Positions 8,089 through 16,635 of a DNA stretch of 33,179 bases are shown here, piece by piece; positions within the stretch are counted from its first letter, which is position 1, and every line of letters begins with the position of its first letter. The stretch spans positions 1-33,179 of the forward strand of contig JABDIN010000004.1 of NCBI GenBank assembly GCA_013003715.1. The letters are read 5' to 3'. The notes below the pieces were generated by a model. The model searched no databases and was not told where the DNA came from. It saw only the letters and a list, made by a program, of their open reading frames with translations. The position numbers were made by a program, and so were the translations under genes. This DNA comes from Desulfobacteraceae bacterium. GTDB taxonomy: Bacteria; Desulfobacterota; Desulfobacteria; Desulfobacterales; Desulfosarcinaceae.

Positions 8089-9486
8089 TTGAACGAGACT
8101 AATACTAAAAATGTGGTAAGTGCTGGTTTCCAAGGGTTCAAAGGACATATACACGGTGTTACATTGGCGAACTTTCTACAATGTGTCCAAGCCGATGAAA
8201 AGTCATGCACCCTGGAAATCTTGTCCGGTGCAAAAGCGGGTTACATGCACTTTCGTGGCGGGGATCTGGTCAATGCGAATTCCAACGGATTGAACGGTGA
8301 AGAAGCGGCACTCGACATTCTAAGCTGGAAAGATTCCAAAATCAGCATCGATGAGCGGATTCATGAGACGGAATGCATCATCAAACTCTCGTTGACATTC
8401 CTCCTGATGGAATCCATCCGGAGAGCCGGTGAACAAAAGAGCCCAATTCCTGATAATGATCGATTGGGCAAGGCTGTAAAATTCGCCGATGCCCACCGTT
8501 TCAAAAAGGCAGTAGAGGAACTAAAGCACTTTCTCAAAGAGAATCCTGAAAACAGTGAGGGATGGCTGTGGTTTTCGCGTTGTACCAATATGATGCAAAC
8601 CTCCGAAAAGGCCTTACGGAAAGCGGTGAAGCTGGCGCCGGACGATCCCACGGTCAAGGACGAATGGGAAAGATTCGAGAAATGCCGCTCCAGTCTGAAC
8701 TCAGGCCGAATTCGACGGTGTCCGATCTGCTGGACACCCCTGAGCATAAAAGCCGTTCAATGTATATTCTGCAACGCATTCCTGCATGTGCCGCGCAATC
8801 ATGAATACCCTGAGATCGACACCGAAAAAAGCAAACTTTTCGACAAGGCCGTTGAACGCTATACCCGCATTACCGAAAATGAAAACGATCTGAATGCGGT
8901 TTTCTTCCTGAGCATCGCTTTCTATAACCTTCAAAAAATGGATGAAGCGATCTCAAATATGAGGCAGGCGGTTTCTCTATCACCGGGAAACAAATTTTTT
9001 GAAAATCAACTCTCGTTATTGGAGGGTGAAGGCCTCTTGAATTCGGACACGACAATCGCTTCGGCAGAAAAGAGGGACGAGGAACCGGATGTCGAATCCG
9101 ACACAGACGACACACCCGATGTGTCGAAGAAAAAAGTGCTTGTGGTGGAGGACAGCCCCACAACACGAAAGGTGGTCGTGACGTTTCTGGAACAAAGCGG
9201 GTTTGACACAATCGAAGCCGAAGACGGCTTTGAGGCGCTTGGGAAACTGAATGAAGATTCCCCGGATGCAGTGCTTCTGGACATCATTCTTCCCAAAATG
9301 GACGGATATAAGATTCTGTCGGTGATACGCGACAACGAGGAATTGAAGCAAATTCCGGTGATAATGCTCACGAGCAAGGATGGCCTGATCAACAAGATGA
9401 AAGGTAAACTGGCGGGATCCACCGCCTACCTGACGAAACCCGTGAACCACCGGGAACTTTTAAAAACGCTGAACACCTATCTTTAG
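8089..9486 (+). CDS. DUF4388 - TPR - zinc ribbon - receiver protein (PatA/PilG-like)
   Basis: The product has 465 residues if started at the TTG at 8089; a GTG at 8113 is an alternative, and neither has a strong ribosome site. Residues 15-110 match a DUF4388 (PATAN-type) domain. Residues 125-195 and 245-310 have TPR-like helical repeats. Between them C211-x2-C214 and C225-x2-C228 form a zinc ribbon. After an acidic linker (325-345), residues 348-465 are a receiver domain with E354-D355, phosphorylatable D398 and K450. PatA-like regulators with DUF4388 and a receiver are known from cyanobacterial and deltaproteobacterial pilus and chemosensory systems. It is the first gene of the cluster and likely receives phosphate from the CheA-type kinase. 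Confidence 0.85.
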   Translation: MNETNTKNVVSAGFQGFKGHIHGVTLANFLQCVQADEKSCTLEILSGAKAGYMHFRGGDLVNANSNGLNGEEAALDILSWKDSKISIDERIHETECIIKLSLTFLLMESIRRAGEQKSPIPDNDRLGKAVKFADAHRFKKAVEELKHFLKENPENSEGWLWFSRCTNMMQTSEKALRKAVKLAPDDPTVKDEWERFEKCRSSLNSGRIRRCPICWTPLSIKAVQCIFCNAFLHVPRNHEYPEIDTEKSKLFDKAVERYTRITENENDLNAVFFLSIAFYNLQKMDEAISNMRQAVSLSPGNKFFENQLSLLEGEGLLNSDTTIASAEKRDEEPDVESDTDDTPDVSKKKVLVVEDSPTTRKVVVTFLEQSGFDTIEAEDGFEALGKLNEDSPDAVLLDIILPKMDGYKILSVIRDNEELKQIPVIMLTSKDGLINKMKGKLAGSTAYLTKPVNHRELLKTLNTYL

Positions 9487-9530
9487 CGATAAAGAAGTGT
9501 AACCGGGAATAAGAAAAGGAGACATCCACC

Positions 9531-9896
9531 ATGCCACGTCAAAAAGTATTGGTCGTTGATGACAGTACGACCGATTTAAAGCTGATCAGTGGTTTCCTCT
9601 CATCGGCCGGATATACCGTTATCAAGGCAGTGGACGGCGAGGACGCCCTGAAAATGGTACAACAGGAAAATCCGGACCTGGTAGTTCTGGACATTATCAT
9701 GCCCAAAATAAACGGCTTCGATGTCTGTCGGAAAATAAAAACCTCCGCCGACCTGAAAAAAACCAAGATCATCATGGTCAGCAGTAAAAGTCAGGAAAGC
9801 GACAAGTTCTGGGGGATGAAACAAGGTGCCGATATTTATATGACAAAACCGTTTTCCAGTGAAGAACTGATAACAAATGTGGAACAGCTCTTTTAA
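9531..9896 (+). CDS. CheY-like single-domain response regulator (PilG/PilH type)
   Basis: The 121-residue product is one receiver domain: D10-D11 acidic pair, phosphorylation site D54 in VVLDIIMP, and conserved K106 in YMTKPF. It has the GADIYMTKPF signature typical of the twitching-type CheY proteins. AAAAGGAG precedes the ATG by ten bases. There is no output domain, so it should act by protein contact after phosphorylation by the downstream kinase. It follows the DUF4388-receiver gene by 44 bases. Confidence 0.92.
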   Translation: MPRQKVLVVDDSTTDLKLISGFLSSAGYTVIKAVDGEDALKMVQQENPDLVVLDIIMPKINGFDVCRKIKTSADLKKTKIIMVSSKSQESDKFWGMKQGADIYMTKPFSSEELITNVEQLF

Positions 9897-10039
9897 AGCC
9901 CGAAGATCGAAGTACGCGGCAGGCTCGCCATGGGTTGGGTCATTGAAAATCGCTCTTCCAATTATTGTCAAAACCGACAATGAGCATGGCAGTCAATCCA
10001 AATGGTGCATAAAAGAATAAAAAAGAAGGTCCGACCCTC

Positions 10040-10660
10040 ATGCAAGAGCCGATAAAAACCAGTGTTGAGAAACCAGAGGTGGCAACGCTATCATCGTCGC
10101 CTGGAGAAAATAGGCTCGCAGATCTTATCGGTCGGATTGATGACGAAATTTTGACGACCGGGGACTTGGCGCCAATACTTATCGATAATCCGCTTGTGGA
10201 TAGCGCCGATCAATTGTCCGCGTCCAACAGCGTACAATATATCCGGTTCATACTAGAAGATCTGGTTTGCGGTCTTCCGATGATAAATGCTGTCGAGATC
10301 AGCCACCTGGTGGAATGGGTGCAGCTTCCAAACGTCCCCCCATGGCTTCTGGGTGTGGGCAACCTCAGGGGTGAAATCATCTCCATTGTCGATCTAAGGC
10401 TTTTCTTCAATCTGCCCGGTATGGGCATGAACCGAGGCGAACATATAATCGTCACACAGTATGGGGATATGGTTGCAGGATTCATGGTCGACCGGATTCA
10501 GGGGATGTTCTCATTCAATCCGGAATCCGCTGTGCAACAACAGAAAAGCACTGAAACCGGGACAATTGTCCACTATGTGTCCGGCGCCTTTGCTTTGGAC
10601 GACGACATAATTCACATATTGGATTGTGAGAAATTATATGCGGCGATCAGGACGATATAA
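10040..10660 (+). CDS. cheW: CheW-like coupling protein (PilI type)
   Basis: The product has 206 residues. The first 60 residues are a poorly conserved extension. The CheW fold runs from about residue 66 (VQYIRFILEDLVCGLPM) to the end, with the hallmark LLGVGNLRGEIISIVDLR near 113-130 and GDMVAGFMVDRIQGM later. CheW-type proteins bridge receptor and CheA kinase in the cytoplasmic array. AAGGT lies upstream of the ATG. The kinase gene starts 104 bases downstream. It is the only CheW in the cluster with a full canonical NLRG region; two other CheW-like proteins follow the kinase. Confidence 0.88.
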   Translation: MQEPIKTSVEKPEVATLSSSPGENRLADLIGRIDDEILTTGDLAPILIDNPLVDSADQLSASNSVQYIRFILEDLVCGLPMINAVEISHLVEWVQLPNVPPWLLGVGNLRGEIISIVDLRLFFNLPGMGMNRGEHIIVTQYGDMVAGFMVDRIQGMFSFNPESAVQQQKSTETGTIVHYVSGAFALDDDIIHILDCEKLYAAIRTI

Positions 10661-10764
10661 ATCACCATCCTTACCCCCCTTACTTCTTCCCGGTGCTGAA
10701 TCAGGTGTGGTTTTTCACAAAAAACACAACTTTGGTGTATGCTGCAGTATGACAGGAGGAACCG

Positions 10765-13700
10765 ATGCCGGATTCACATATGAATGATATCATAATCGAT
10801 TTTATCGGCGAACTGGAGAATTACATACCACGCATACGCCGATTGATTGAACAGGCCGCCCGGGAATCCGATCCTGAATCCAGTCTGGATGAAATACACC
10901 GGATGGTACATTCCACCACAGGTGCGTCATCGATGGTCGGGCTTAAAGGGTTGAGCAGGATGGCGCACCATTGGGAAGACGCACTGGAACAATTAATGGA
11001 CGGCCGTATCGCATTCGACACGGGCATCGCTGAGGAAATGAACCACATCCTCATGAAGTTTGAAGCTTTCGCCAAAGGATTAGCCGGCGGCGAATTCGAT
11101 GAGGAAGTTGTCGTTCAGGAGACAATAGCGGTTATTGACGGATTAACACAAACGGCCGAATTGAACGATCATGATGTAACACGGGTTTCAGCCGCCCCGG
11201 CAATGATCGATGCTTTTGATTCGGATACCGCCGGTGAGCATGAAATATCTGATGTTTCATTACCCATAGAGGCAAACATAGAGAATTCACCAGCCGACTT
11301 CGAGGACGATTGCAGTCTCGATGACATCCTTGAAATGACCAACGAGGATGATCCGGATATCGGAGTCGATGAGATCTTCGCGGAAGCGACGGCTGATGAC
11401 AAGCCCCTGAATGACTCCAATGATATCCAGGCCGGATTTCTTGACAGCTTTCGACTGGAGGCTGAAGAGCACCTGGAGGATCTGAGCAGCGGGCTTCAGA
11501 TCCTGTCGTCCGAGATAACCACTCCGGGCACCATTATGCCAACCCAACGGGACCAGCTCCAGAGAATACGACGGTCCGTGCACACCCTTAAAGGTGCGGC
11601 CGCCACCATCGGATTTAAAGATATTTCAGCTTGGGCGCATAAGATGGAAGACCTATTGGACTGGCTGTATGAAGATGCTGAGGACATAACACCACAAATT
11701 GTCTCCACCCTTATCGATGCCGGAGACCTGCTGGAACAATATCTCAACCAGCCGGGAGATGTGGATTCCCTGAAACGGGAAACCCTTCAGTCCGCTCTAT
11801 CGGCGTTCCTGCCTGAAATTGAAACGGAGACCGTCGGAAATATCGACGATATGGCGAGCAGCATCGTATTTCCGGTCCAAAATCCGTTCGCATCACAGCA
11901 GACGGCCCCATTTCAAAAACTCACGGTACCGGCATCTTCCGCATCCCAGGCGGAGTCGTCACCTCAGGCCGTGAAATCCATGCGTGTCAACATGGAAAGA
12001 GTTGATGCCCATACTAATCTGGCCGCAGAGTTGACCATTAATTTCAGTGCACTGGAGCAACGCCTCAAAGGCCTCAAAGAAACCGTTGATGAACTGGAGC
12101 TGACACGGAATCGCTTGAAAGAAACCGGACGTCACCTGGAAGTCGGTTATGAGGTCAAGGCCATCCAGAAGCTCGGATCATTGGCAAGTGCGGATACGGC
12201 ATCTATGAAAGCGGCTCCCCATACCGGACTGGAACCCGAATTCGACCCGCTGGAAATGGACCAATACTCAGAATTCAATCTCATCATCAGAGCCATCAAA
12301 GAAACAGTGGTTGATGTGGGCACCATCACTTCCGAGCTTGCCAACCTTCACAGTGACTTCGATGGTTATCTGAACCGGCAATATGTCCTTTTGAGTGATC
12401 TGCAAAACAGCATCACCAGAATCAGAATGACCCCCATGAAGGTCATATCCAACCGACTGTACCGAACGGTTCGTGAAACCGCGAAAGCAGTGGGAAAGGA
12501 GGTTAATCTGGCCATAGTCGGGGAAGAAATCGAACTGGATCGAAGAATCTGGGAAAAACTCGCGGATCCATTGATGCACCTGCTGAGAAATGCCATCGAT
12601 CATGGCATTGAGACGCCGGACGAACGGCGGTTGGCCGGCAAACCGGAAACCGGACAAATTCGAATTGAAGCCGCTTACGCCGGCAACAATGTCAAACTTA
12701 TCATTTCCGATGACGGCAGCGGCCTTGATCATGAGGCAATCCGCCAGCGTGTTCAACAAGTGCAAATACATGACCGCCCTGAAACCCTCGATAATGAAAC
12801 ATTATCCTCATTTGTATTTCATCCGGGATTCAGCACGCGAGAGGATGTCACCGCTGTTTCCGGTCGGGGTATCGGGCTGGATGTAGTCAAGGAAAACATC
12901 AACGCGCTCCAAGGATCGGTCTGGATCGATAATTCCCGATCCGACACGGGAATACGGTTCAATTTGCAGATTCCCCTGACCATCGGATTACTCCGGGCGA
13001 TCACGTTCTCCGTCAATGACCAGACATATGCGATTTCGCTGAATGAAATCGACGGAATACTCCGGATTCAGCCGCAAGACTACATATCCGAACCGGAAGA
13101 GGCCGTTCGTATCGGCGATGCTATCCTTCCGCTGTATCACCTGAGCGAGTATCTTCCGTTGAATGGCGCCGCCAAGACCGCTGCAGAAAATCTGGACCAG
13201 ACACTTGTATTGAACATAAATACCGGCAATTGGAAGGGAGCGGTCGCCATAGAAGAGCTATTTGGACAACGGGAAATCGTCGTTAAAAACCTTGGTGACC
13301 ATCTACAGAACGTGAAGGGTGTTACGGGTGTGACCATAACCGGGGATGGTAAAATCATCCCCATATTGAATTTAACCGAACTGATAGATGCCGGAAAACT
13401 GACGACGTCAGCTCCCGGACCCGGGCTGGAATCGTTCGATCGACAATTGCAAGTCCTGGTTGTGGATGATTCAGTCAGTGTCCGGCAGGTGGTGTCCCGG
13501 CTGGTGGAGACCCAGGGATGGGCGGCGATGACCGCCAAGGACGGGGTTGAGGCGCTTGAAAAACTTCAGGATACGTCGCCCGACGTGATCATTCTCGATG
13601 TAGAGATGCCGCGGATGAACGGTTATGAATTCCTCGGAGTCATTCGTGCCGAGAAAGCTTATCGCCGGATACCGGTGATCATGCTGACATCCCGGACAGG

Positions 13701-13815
13701 AGCAAAACATCGCATGAAAGCAGTGGAAATGGGTGCCCAGGGATACCTGGGAAAGCCCTATGATGAAAAAGACTTCATAACGCAGGTACTGAGAGTTACC
13801 GGTCGCGACATATGA
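10765..13815 (+). CDS. cheA: Hybrid CheA-type kinase: HPt-HPt-dimerisation-ATPase-CheW-receiver (PilL/ChpA-like)
   Basis: The 1016-residue product starts after AGGAGG. Residues 1-110 form an HPt domain with H49 in MVHSTTGASSMVG. Residues 225-350 form a second HPt with H273 in SVHTLKGAAATIG. A long helical dimerisation region spans about 405-550. The ATPase domain has N-box HLLRNAIDHGIE (605-615), DDGSGLD (649-655) and GRGIGLDVV (700-708). A CheW-like P5 domain spans 735-880. The receiver domain has D901-D902, D945 and K997. There is no CheY-binding P2 domain. This is the PilL/ChpA layout of Pil-Chp systems, with two HPt domains where Pseudomonas ChpA has more. The acidic linker at 150-225 is low-complexity. 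HPt1 lacks the usual Lys after the His. Confidence 0.93.
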   Translation: MPDSHMNDIIIDFIGELENYIPRIRRLIEQAARESDPESSLDEIHRMVHSTTGASSMVGLKGLSRMAHHWEDALEQLMDGRIAFDTGIAEEMNHILMKFEAFAKGLAGGEFDEEVVVQETIAVIDGLTQTAELNDHDVTRVSAAPAMIDAFDSDTAGEHEISDVSLPIEANIENSPADFEDDCSLDDILEMTNEDDPDIGVDEIFAEATADDKPLNDSNDIQAGFLDSFRLEAEEHLEDLSSGLQILSSEITTPGTIMPTQRDQLQRIRRSVHTLKGAAATIGFKDISAWAHKMEDLLDWLYEDAEDITPQIVSTLIDAGDLLEQYLNQPGDVDSLKRETLQSALSAFLPEIETETVGNIDDMASSIVFPVQNPFASQQTAPFQKLTVPASSASQAESSPQAVKSMRVNMERVDAHTNLAAELTINFSALEQRLKGLKETVDELELTRNRLKETGRHLEVGYEVKAIQKLGSLASADTASMKAAPHTGLEPEFDPLEMDQYSEFNLIIRAIKETVVDVGTITSELANLHSDFDGYLNRQYVLLSDLQNSITRIRMTPMKVISNRLYRTVRETAKAVGKEVNLAIVGEEIELDRRIWEKLADPLMHLLRNAIDHGIETPDERRLAGKPETGQIRIEAAYAGNNVKLIISDDGSGLDHEAIRQRVQQVQIHDRPETLDNETLSSFVFHPGFSTREDVTAVSGRGIGLDVVKENINALQGSVWIDNSRSDTGIRFNLQIPLTIGLLRAITFSVNDQTYAISLNEIDGILRIQPQDYISEPEEAVRIGDAILPLYHLSEYLPLNGAAKTAAENLDQTLVLNINTGNWKGAVAIEELFGQREIVVKNLGDHLQNVKGVTGVTITGDGKIIPILNLTELIDAGKLTTSAPGPGLESFDRQLQVLVVDDSVSVRQVVSRLVETQGWAAMTAKDGVEALEKLQDTSPDVIILDVEMPRMNGYEFLGVIRAEKAYRRIPVIMLTSRTGAKHRMKAVEMGAQGYLGKPYDEKDFITQVLRVTGRDI

Positions 13816-13840
13816 CAACAAAAGGATCCGGGAGAGAATT

Positions 13841-14344
13841 ATGCAGCATATCCTGCTGTTTGCGAACAAAAATCAGCAATTTGCCATCGACTTGAATCAT
13901 AACGGCCATATCCCTGGCAATGATCAATCCGCGGCAAAGGCTATTCTTGAGCGAGTTGAATGCCATGACTTCAGTCGCCTGGTCGGATCGAGCCCCAAGC
14001 GGATGGTTGTGAAATGTGGTGATATAGATCGAGCCATAAAGGTCGATCGGATCGACGGTGTAAAGGTCGATCGGATCGACGGTGTAGTGGATTGTCTCCG
14101 TGACGGGATCCATTCTCTTCCGGCAGCCATCAGCGGACCGCCACAATTCTTTTTCCCGCTTGTGCATATGCCGGACGGCCGAACCACCCCCATACTCGAG
14201 CCGGACAATATGTCGCTCAACCGTTCGGGAATATTAGGCAATCAGAATGCCGCTGCTGTGGATGAGACATCAAGATCAAGGGGTACCGAGTCCGCGTGTC
14301 GTTCGAAAAACACGGCTGGAATATCAGCCTCGGATTACCGCTAA
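13841..14344 (+). CDS. Small divergent CheW-like protein with an internal duplication
   Basis: The 167-residue product starts after GGGAGAG, 26 bases past the kinase stop. MQHILLFANKNQQFAIDL resembles the first CheW strands, and RMVVKCGDIDRAIKVDRIDG with HSLPAAISGPPQFFFPLV resembles the second half of a CheW fold. The middle part with the NLRG-type loop is missing, so this is a compact or degenerate CheW. The 8-residue unit KVDRIDGV occurs twice in tandem at residues 67-82, from a 24-base duplication. The last 45 residues (from about 123) are rich in Ser, Arg, Asn and Ala and do not look like CheW. Its TAA overlaps the next ATG (TAATG). Confidence 0.62.
   Translation: MQHILLFANKNQQFAIDLNHNGHIPGNDQSAAKAILERVECHDFSRLVGSSPKRMVVKCGDIDRAIKVDRIDGVKVDRIDGVVDCLRDGIHSLPAAISGPPQFFFPLVHMPDGRTTPILEPDNMSLNRSGILGNQNAAAVDETSRSRGTESACRSKNTAGISASDYR
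14038..14085 (+). repeat. Perfect 24-base tandem duplication inside the CheW-like gene
   Basis: The unit AAAGGTCGATCGGATCGACG plus GTGT is present at 14038-14061 and again at 14062-14085 without a mismatch. It is in frame and adds eight residues (KVDRIDGV). A perfect copy suggests a recent event. Confidence 0.95.
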
Positions 14345-14970
14345 TGGAAAACACGATTATCACCGAATACGGTATGAACGAAGGGGAAAAGGCAGCTCAA
14401 GGGCCACCTGAGGAGGCTGTTTCCGGACGGCAAAGCGCCGAAAAACAAGTGCTGCTCATAACCGCCGACACCCCCCCGATAAAGGGACAGGGGATTTTTT
14501 TCCTGTTGAGTATTCTGCAGGTAGAGGACATTTTGCAAAAAATACACGTGCGATCGACACCCTTTGCACCACGGTTTTCGGACGGTGTCGCCCATTGGCG
14601 AAACCGGTCGCTGCCGGTGTTGTCGCTTGAACGCTATCTGGGGATACAGACGAAAACAGTTGCGGAATCATATCGCCACATAGTTGTCCGCTCACCAGGT
14701 ATCCCCCCCGATGAAAACGGAAGACGGATGGGGATTCTTAAAATTTTACCCCATGTCGAAAAAATGACGTTACCGTCCGAGACACGGCCCATCGATATTT
14801 CCCATTGGTGCCATGACAGCGGACGTCTGAGGGGCGCCTATGAATGGGGGAACAAAATACTGATAGTTGCCGATCTCCGACGATTGCTCAGTGATGCGGA
14901 TGCTCAGGACCGCAACGGTCGGGATTGGCCGGAGCGTGAAGGGAACGGCGACGCTGACCGTATGCCGTAA
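14344..14970 (+). CDS. Second divergent CheW-like protein, translationally coupled
   Basis: I start it at the ATG at 14344, which overlaps the upstream stop as TAATG, giving 208 residues. A GTG at 14296 in the same frame is also open. After about 45 variable residues the CheW-like core reads FFLLSILQVEDILQKIHV (52-69), GVAHWRNRSLPVLSLERYLG (81-100), then SYRHIVVRS (109-117), GILKILPHVEKM (130-141) and LRGAYEWGNKILIVADLRRL (162-181). The GVAHWRNRSLPVLSL segment sits where canonical CheW has G-NLRG-x-P-V-x-DL. The C-terminal 20 residues are hydrophilic. It probably works with the preceding CheW-like protein at the kinase or receptor. Confidence 0.68.
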   Translation: MENTIITEYGMNEGEKAAQGPPEEAVSGRQSAEKQVLLITADTPPIKGQGIFFLLSILQVEDILQKIHVRSTPFAPRFSDGVAHWRNRSLPVLSLERYLGIQTKTVAESYRHIVVRSPGIPPDENGRRMGILKILPHVEKMTLPSETRPIDISHWCHDSGRLRGAYEWGNKILIVADLRRLLSDADAQDRNGRDWPEREGNGDADRMP

Positions 14971-15032
14971 CCCCAGGCAATGCAACCTTGAAGGGCTCCA
15001 TGCAACCGAACTGACGCTGGGGTCGAGGAATT

Positions 15033-16319
15033 ATGTACCAGAAATCCATACTCGAAAACGGTATTCGCGTCGTTACGGACTCGATGCCGGCGGTACGATC
15101 GGTGGCCACGGGCATCATGGTCGACTCAGGATCGCGGGATGAACTTTCCACGAAAAGCGGACTGGCACATCTGACGGAGCATCTCATGTTCCAGGGGACC
15201 AGCAACCGCAGCGCCATCCAGATCGCCCGGCTGATGGATGAGGCCGGTGGTCATACCGGCGCATTCACATCCCGGGATTACACTTGTTTTACCACAACCG
15301 TTCTCGACGATTACCATACCTATGCACTGGATCTATTGGGCGATATATTTCTAAATTCCCTCTTCCCCGAAGCGGAACTTGAGCGGCAGAAAAATGCCAT
15401 CATTCGCGAAATTGAAATTTCCGACGATCAACCCGCACAACGAGCAGACACACTGCTCAAATCCTTTGTGTGGTCAGGTCATTCTCTTGGCCAGCCGACG
15501 GCCGGTAGCGTGGACACGATCGGCTCCCTGACCCGTGAGGATGTCATCTATTTTATGCATTGCCGGTATTTACCGGTTCATATCATCATTGCAGCGGCCG
15601 GGAATGTCGATCATGAAGATTTTGTGGCCCAGGTACGTGACGCATTCTGGCGAATGACGGGAGGCAGCACACCATCCGCAGTCCACCGCCCCGACTTTCG
15701 CAGGGGTGCGGTCATCGAACACCGGAACGTCAATCTCGTTTACTTTGCTGTGGGTATCCGGGCCTTACCTTACGCGCATGAAAATCGCTACGCCATTCAT
15801 ATCATTAATCAATTAATAGGTGGCGGTATCAGTTCCCGGCTTTTTCGGCGTATCCGCGAATCAAAAGGGCAAGTGTACCATATCGGCTCGGAATACCAAG
15901 CCTATCGGGATGACGGTCTGCTTGTCATCGACGGCAGTACACCGGCGGAAAATTTACGTGATGTATTGGGCCAGACCCTGAATGAAATCAAATGCATGTT
16001 CACTGGTGACGATCCGGTGGATGAAGATGAATTATGGAAAGTGAAAAAACAGCTCAAAGCCGAACATCTGATCGCTGCTGAAAACACCAATACCCGAATG
16101 GGAAGGCTGGCTACCCAGGAACTCTATTTCGGTCGTCATATTTCAACCGGGGAGATTATTCAACAGATCGATGCGATTAATGTCGATGGTCTGCGGCAAC
16201 TGATGACGGATACGCTCTGTGGGGCATTATCCGAGGCAGCGGTAGTGCTGGTGGGTCCGGACAAGGGATCATTTTACAACACGGCGTCAATAGACAACTT
16301 GTTGGCGGGTATCAATTGA
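15033..16319 (+). CDS. M16 (pitrilysin/MPP-like) zinc metallopeptidase
   Basis: The 428-residue product starts after GAGGAATT. It has the inverted zinc motif H46-L-T-E49-H50 (HxxEH), with E126 in REIEISDDQP about 76 residues further on as third ligand. GGHTGAFTSRDYTCF (72-86) is the usual substrate-strand segment. The second half (about 220-428) is the inactive M16_C domain with GGGISSRLFRRIRES near 262-276. There is no signal peptide, so it should be cytoplasmic. The length fits bacterial MPP-beta-like peptidases such as YmxG. It lies within the chemosensory cluster, between CheW-like and CheY-like genes, in the same direction. The function there is unknown. Confidence 0.92.
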   Translation: MYQKSILENGIRVVTDSMPAVRSVATGIMVDSGSRDELSTKSGLAHLTEHLMFQGTSNRSAIQIARLMDEAGGHTGAFTSRDYTCFTTTVLDDYHTYALDLLGDIFLNSLFPEAELERQKNAIIREIEISDDQPAQRADTLLKSFVWSGHSLGQPTAGSVDTIGSLTREDVIYFMHCRYLPVHIIIAAAGNVDHEDFVAQVRDAFWRMTGGSTPSAVHRPDFRRGAVIEHRNVNLVYFAVGIRALPYAHENRYAIHIINQLIGGGISSRLFRRIRESKGQVYHIGSEYQAYRDDGLLVIDGSTPAENLRDVLGQTLNEIKCMFTGDDPVDEDELWKVKKQLKAEHLIAAENTNTRMGRLATQELYFGRHISTGEIIQQIDAINVDGLRQLMTDTLCGALSEAAVVLVGPDKGSFYNTASIDNLLAGIN

Positions 16320-16389
16320 ATCACATCGAACACCTGTGGATGCGAACAATATGCGGCATGGACATCATATTTTCAACACATCATCAGGA

Positions 16390-16435
16390 AAAACGATATC
16401 GTTTTCAATATCACCGGTCTCCGTTCAACCGGTGA
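16390..16435. promoter_or_regulatory. Two adjacent palindromes upstream of the 51-residue gene
   Basis: AAAACGATATCGTTTT at 16390-16405 is a perfect 16-base palindrome. Five bases later TCACCGGT (16411-16418) and ACCGGTGA (16428-16435) form a perfect 8-base inverted repeat with a 9-base loop, followed by an A-run and the ribosome site. They may be an operator plus an RNA hairpin affecting translation or mRNA processing. No T-run follows, so it is not a standard terminator on the plus strand. Confidence 0.5.
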
Positions 16436-16453
16436 AAAAAAGAGGGGATCGTC

Positions 16454-16609
16454 ATGGGAATAGACATAGTCATCAAAAAAAACTGGATCGAAATTCAGAA
16501 AAAACACGATGTGCCGGTGAATGCCATTGGCGTTAAAATCGCTAACAAAGATGAGCGGACGCTTAAAGTATGGCAGGAGGAAGGTATCGATAAATTCATC
16601 AAAAAATAG
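16454..16609 (+). CDS. 51-residue basic small protein in the chemosensory cluster
   Basis: The ATG at 16454 follows GAGGGG at six bases, and the frame ends with TAG at 16607-16609. The sequence begins MGIDIVIKKNWIEIQKKHD, continues VPVNAIGVKIANKDERTLKV, and ends WQEEGIDKFIKK. It is soluble and Lys-rich with a predicted strand-helix-strand-helix pattern. I do not recognise a family. It lies between the M16 peptidase and the second CheY-like gene, 26 bases from the latter, in the same direction, and follows two palindromes. A good ribosome site, balanced codon use and tight packing argue that it is real. It could be a small regulator or adaptor of the cluster. Confidence 0.65.
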   Translation: MGIDIVIKKNWIEIQKKHDVPVNAIGVKIANKDERTLKVWQEEGIDKFIKK

Positions 16610-16635
16610 GCGGAATCGCAATCTGGGAGCAATCG

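Noticed and set aside
7517-8210. Minus-strand frames of 64-118 codons
   Set aside because: They translate dispersed-repeat sequence or antisense of the DUF4388 gene and have no ribosome site.
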